Translations under genes and position numbers: made by a program
NCBI GenBank assembly: GCA_964390805.1
Contig: CAYMKL010000119.1
Location: 1-21,245, forward strand
Direction: 5' to 3'
Source: CAYMKL01 sp964390805
GTDB taxonomy: Bacteria > Chloroflexota > Anaerolineae > VGOG01
DNA length: 21,245 bases
Part shown: one piece after another, positions 21,195 through 21,245 of the stretch
How positions within the stretch are numbered: the first letter of the stretch is position 1
How the letters are laid out: each line of letters starts with the position of its first letter
The notes under the pieces: model-generated
What the model was told of the DNA's origin: nothing
Seen by the model: only the letters and a program-made list of their open reading frames with translations
The model's database searches: none

Positions 21195-21245
21195 CTACTC
21201 AGGCTACCCCTCAAGAGTACAAGGGATGAAGGGGTTGCCGGTCAA

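Noticed and set aside
21202..21239. GGCTACCCCTC and GAAGGGGTTGCC as a terminator after the GAF protein
   Set aside because: The pairing is imperfect, the loop is 15 nt and the window ends before any T-run could be seen.
1..21245. tRNA, rRNA or other structured RNA genes
   Set aside because: Scanning the gene gaps by eye showed no cloverleaf-like layout with a TTCGA-type loop or CCA end, and no rRNA-like stretch.

Overview
The window looks like a chromosomal segment of a Chloroflexota bacterium, probably Anaerolineae-like. This is inferred from gene style, not from a marker search. The cues are a WD40 protein with the C-terminal tail typical of that phylum, Thr/Pro-rich linkers in a surface protein, a very long PAS/GAF array, a tandem degV pair behind an ECF-type sigma factor, intergenic regions rich in palindromes, and high GC (roughly 55-60% by eye) apart from one AT-richer gene.

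Layout. Bases 1-2421 are a scar-like region. An IS3-family-type terminus (about 1-55) cuts off a minus-strand metzincin protease, whose missing 5' end abuts a plus-strand WD40 gene that has also lost its 5' end. Bases 2422-3541 hold a long AT-rich hairpin, a promoter, a 25-codon ORF, a DUF2283-like gene and a 142-bp MITE-like element with an 8-bp target duplication. Bases 3542-7818 are a translation/RNA housekeeping run on the plus strand: rpsU, yqeY, a PgpH-type 7TM-HD phosphodiesterase, ybeY, a Mut7-C RNase-like gene and rsfS (apparently with a CTG start). Bases 7819-14557 are all on the minus strand. Read 5' to 3' they encode an ECF-type sigma factor, an AT-rich chimeric degV, a second degV, an anti-sigma-like membrane protein, FabH with an unusual C-terminal extension, a TPR lipoprotein, an M16 peptidase and a small dimeric-barrel-like protein. 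Bases 14731-21194 return to the plus strand with a surface-anchored protein, peptidyl-tRNA hydrolase (pth) and a 1681-residue PAS2-GAF8 sensor that stops just inside a ninth GAF domain.

How the genes work together. rpsU, ybeY, rsfS and pth serve ribosome assembly and translation quality control. The PgpH-like protein would tie the cluster to cyclic-di-AMP signalling. FabH and the DegV proteins (fatty-acid binding) suggest lipid metabolism next to a sigma/anti-sigma pair. The four best promoters share a 17-bp spacer and a GC dinucleotide directly before the -10 hexamer.

Most notable observations: the MITE with matching 8-bp flanks; the degV gene that carries a leftover degV start in front of a second, AT-rich degV; the CTG start of rsfS; the truncated GAF array; the FabH tail; and three further structurally distinct intergenic palindromes. 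I found no CRISPR array, tRNA or rRNA.
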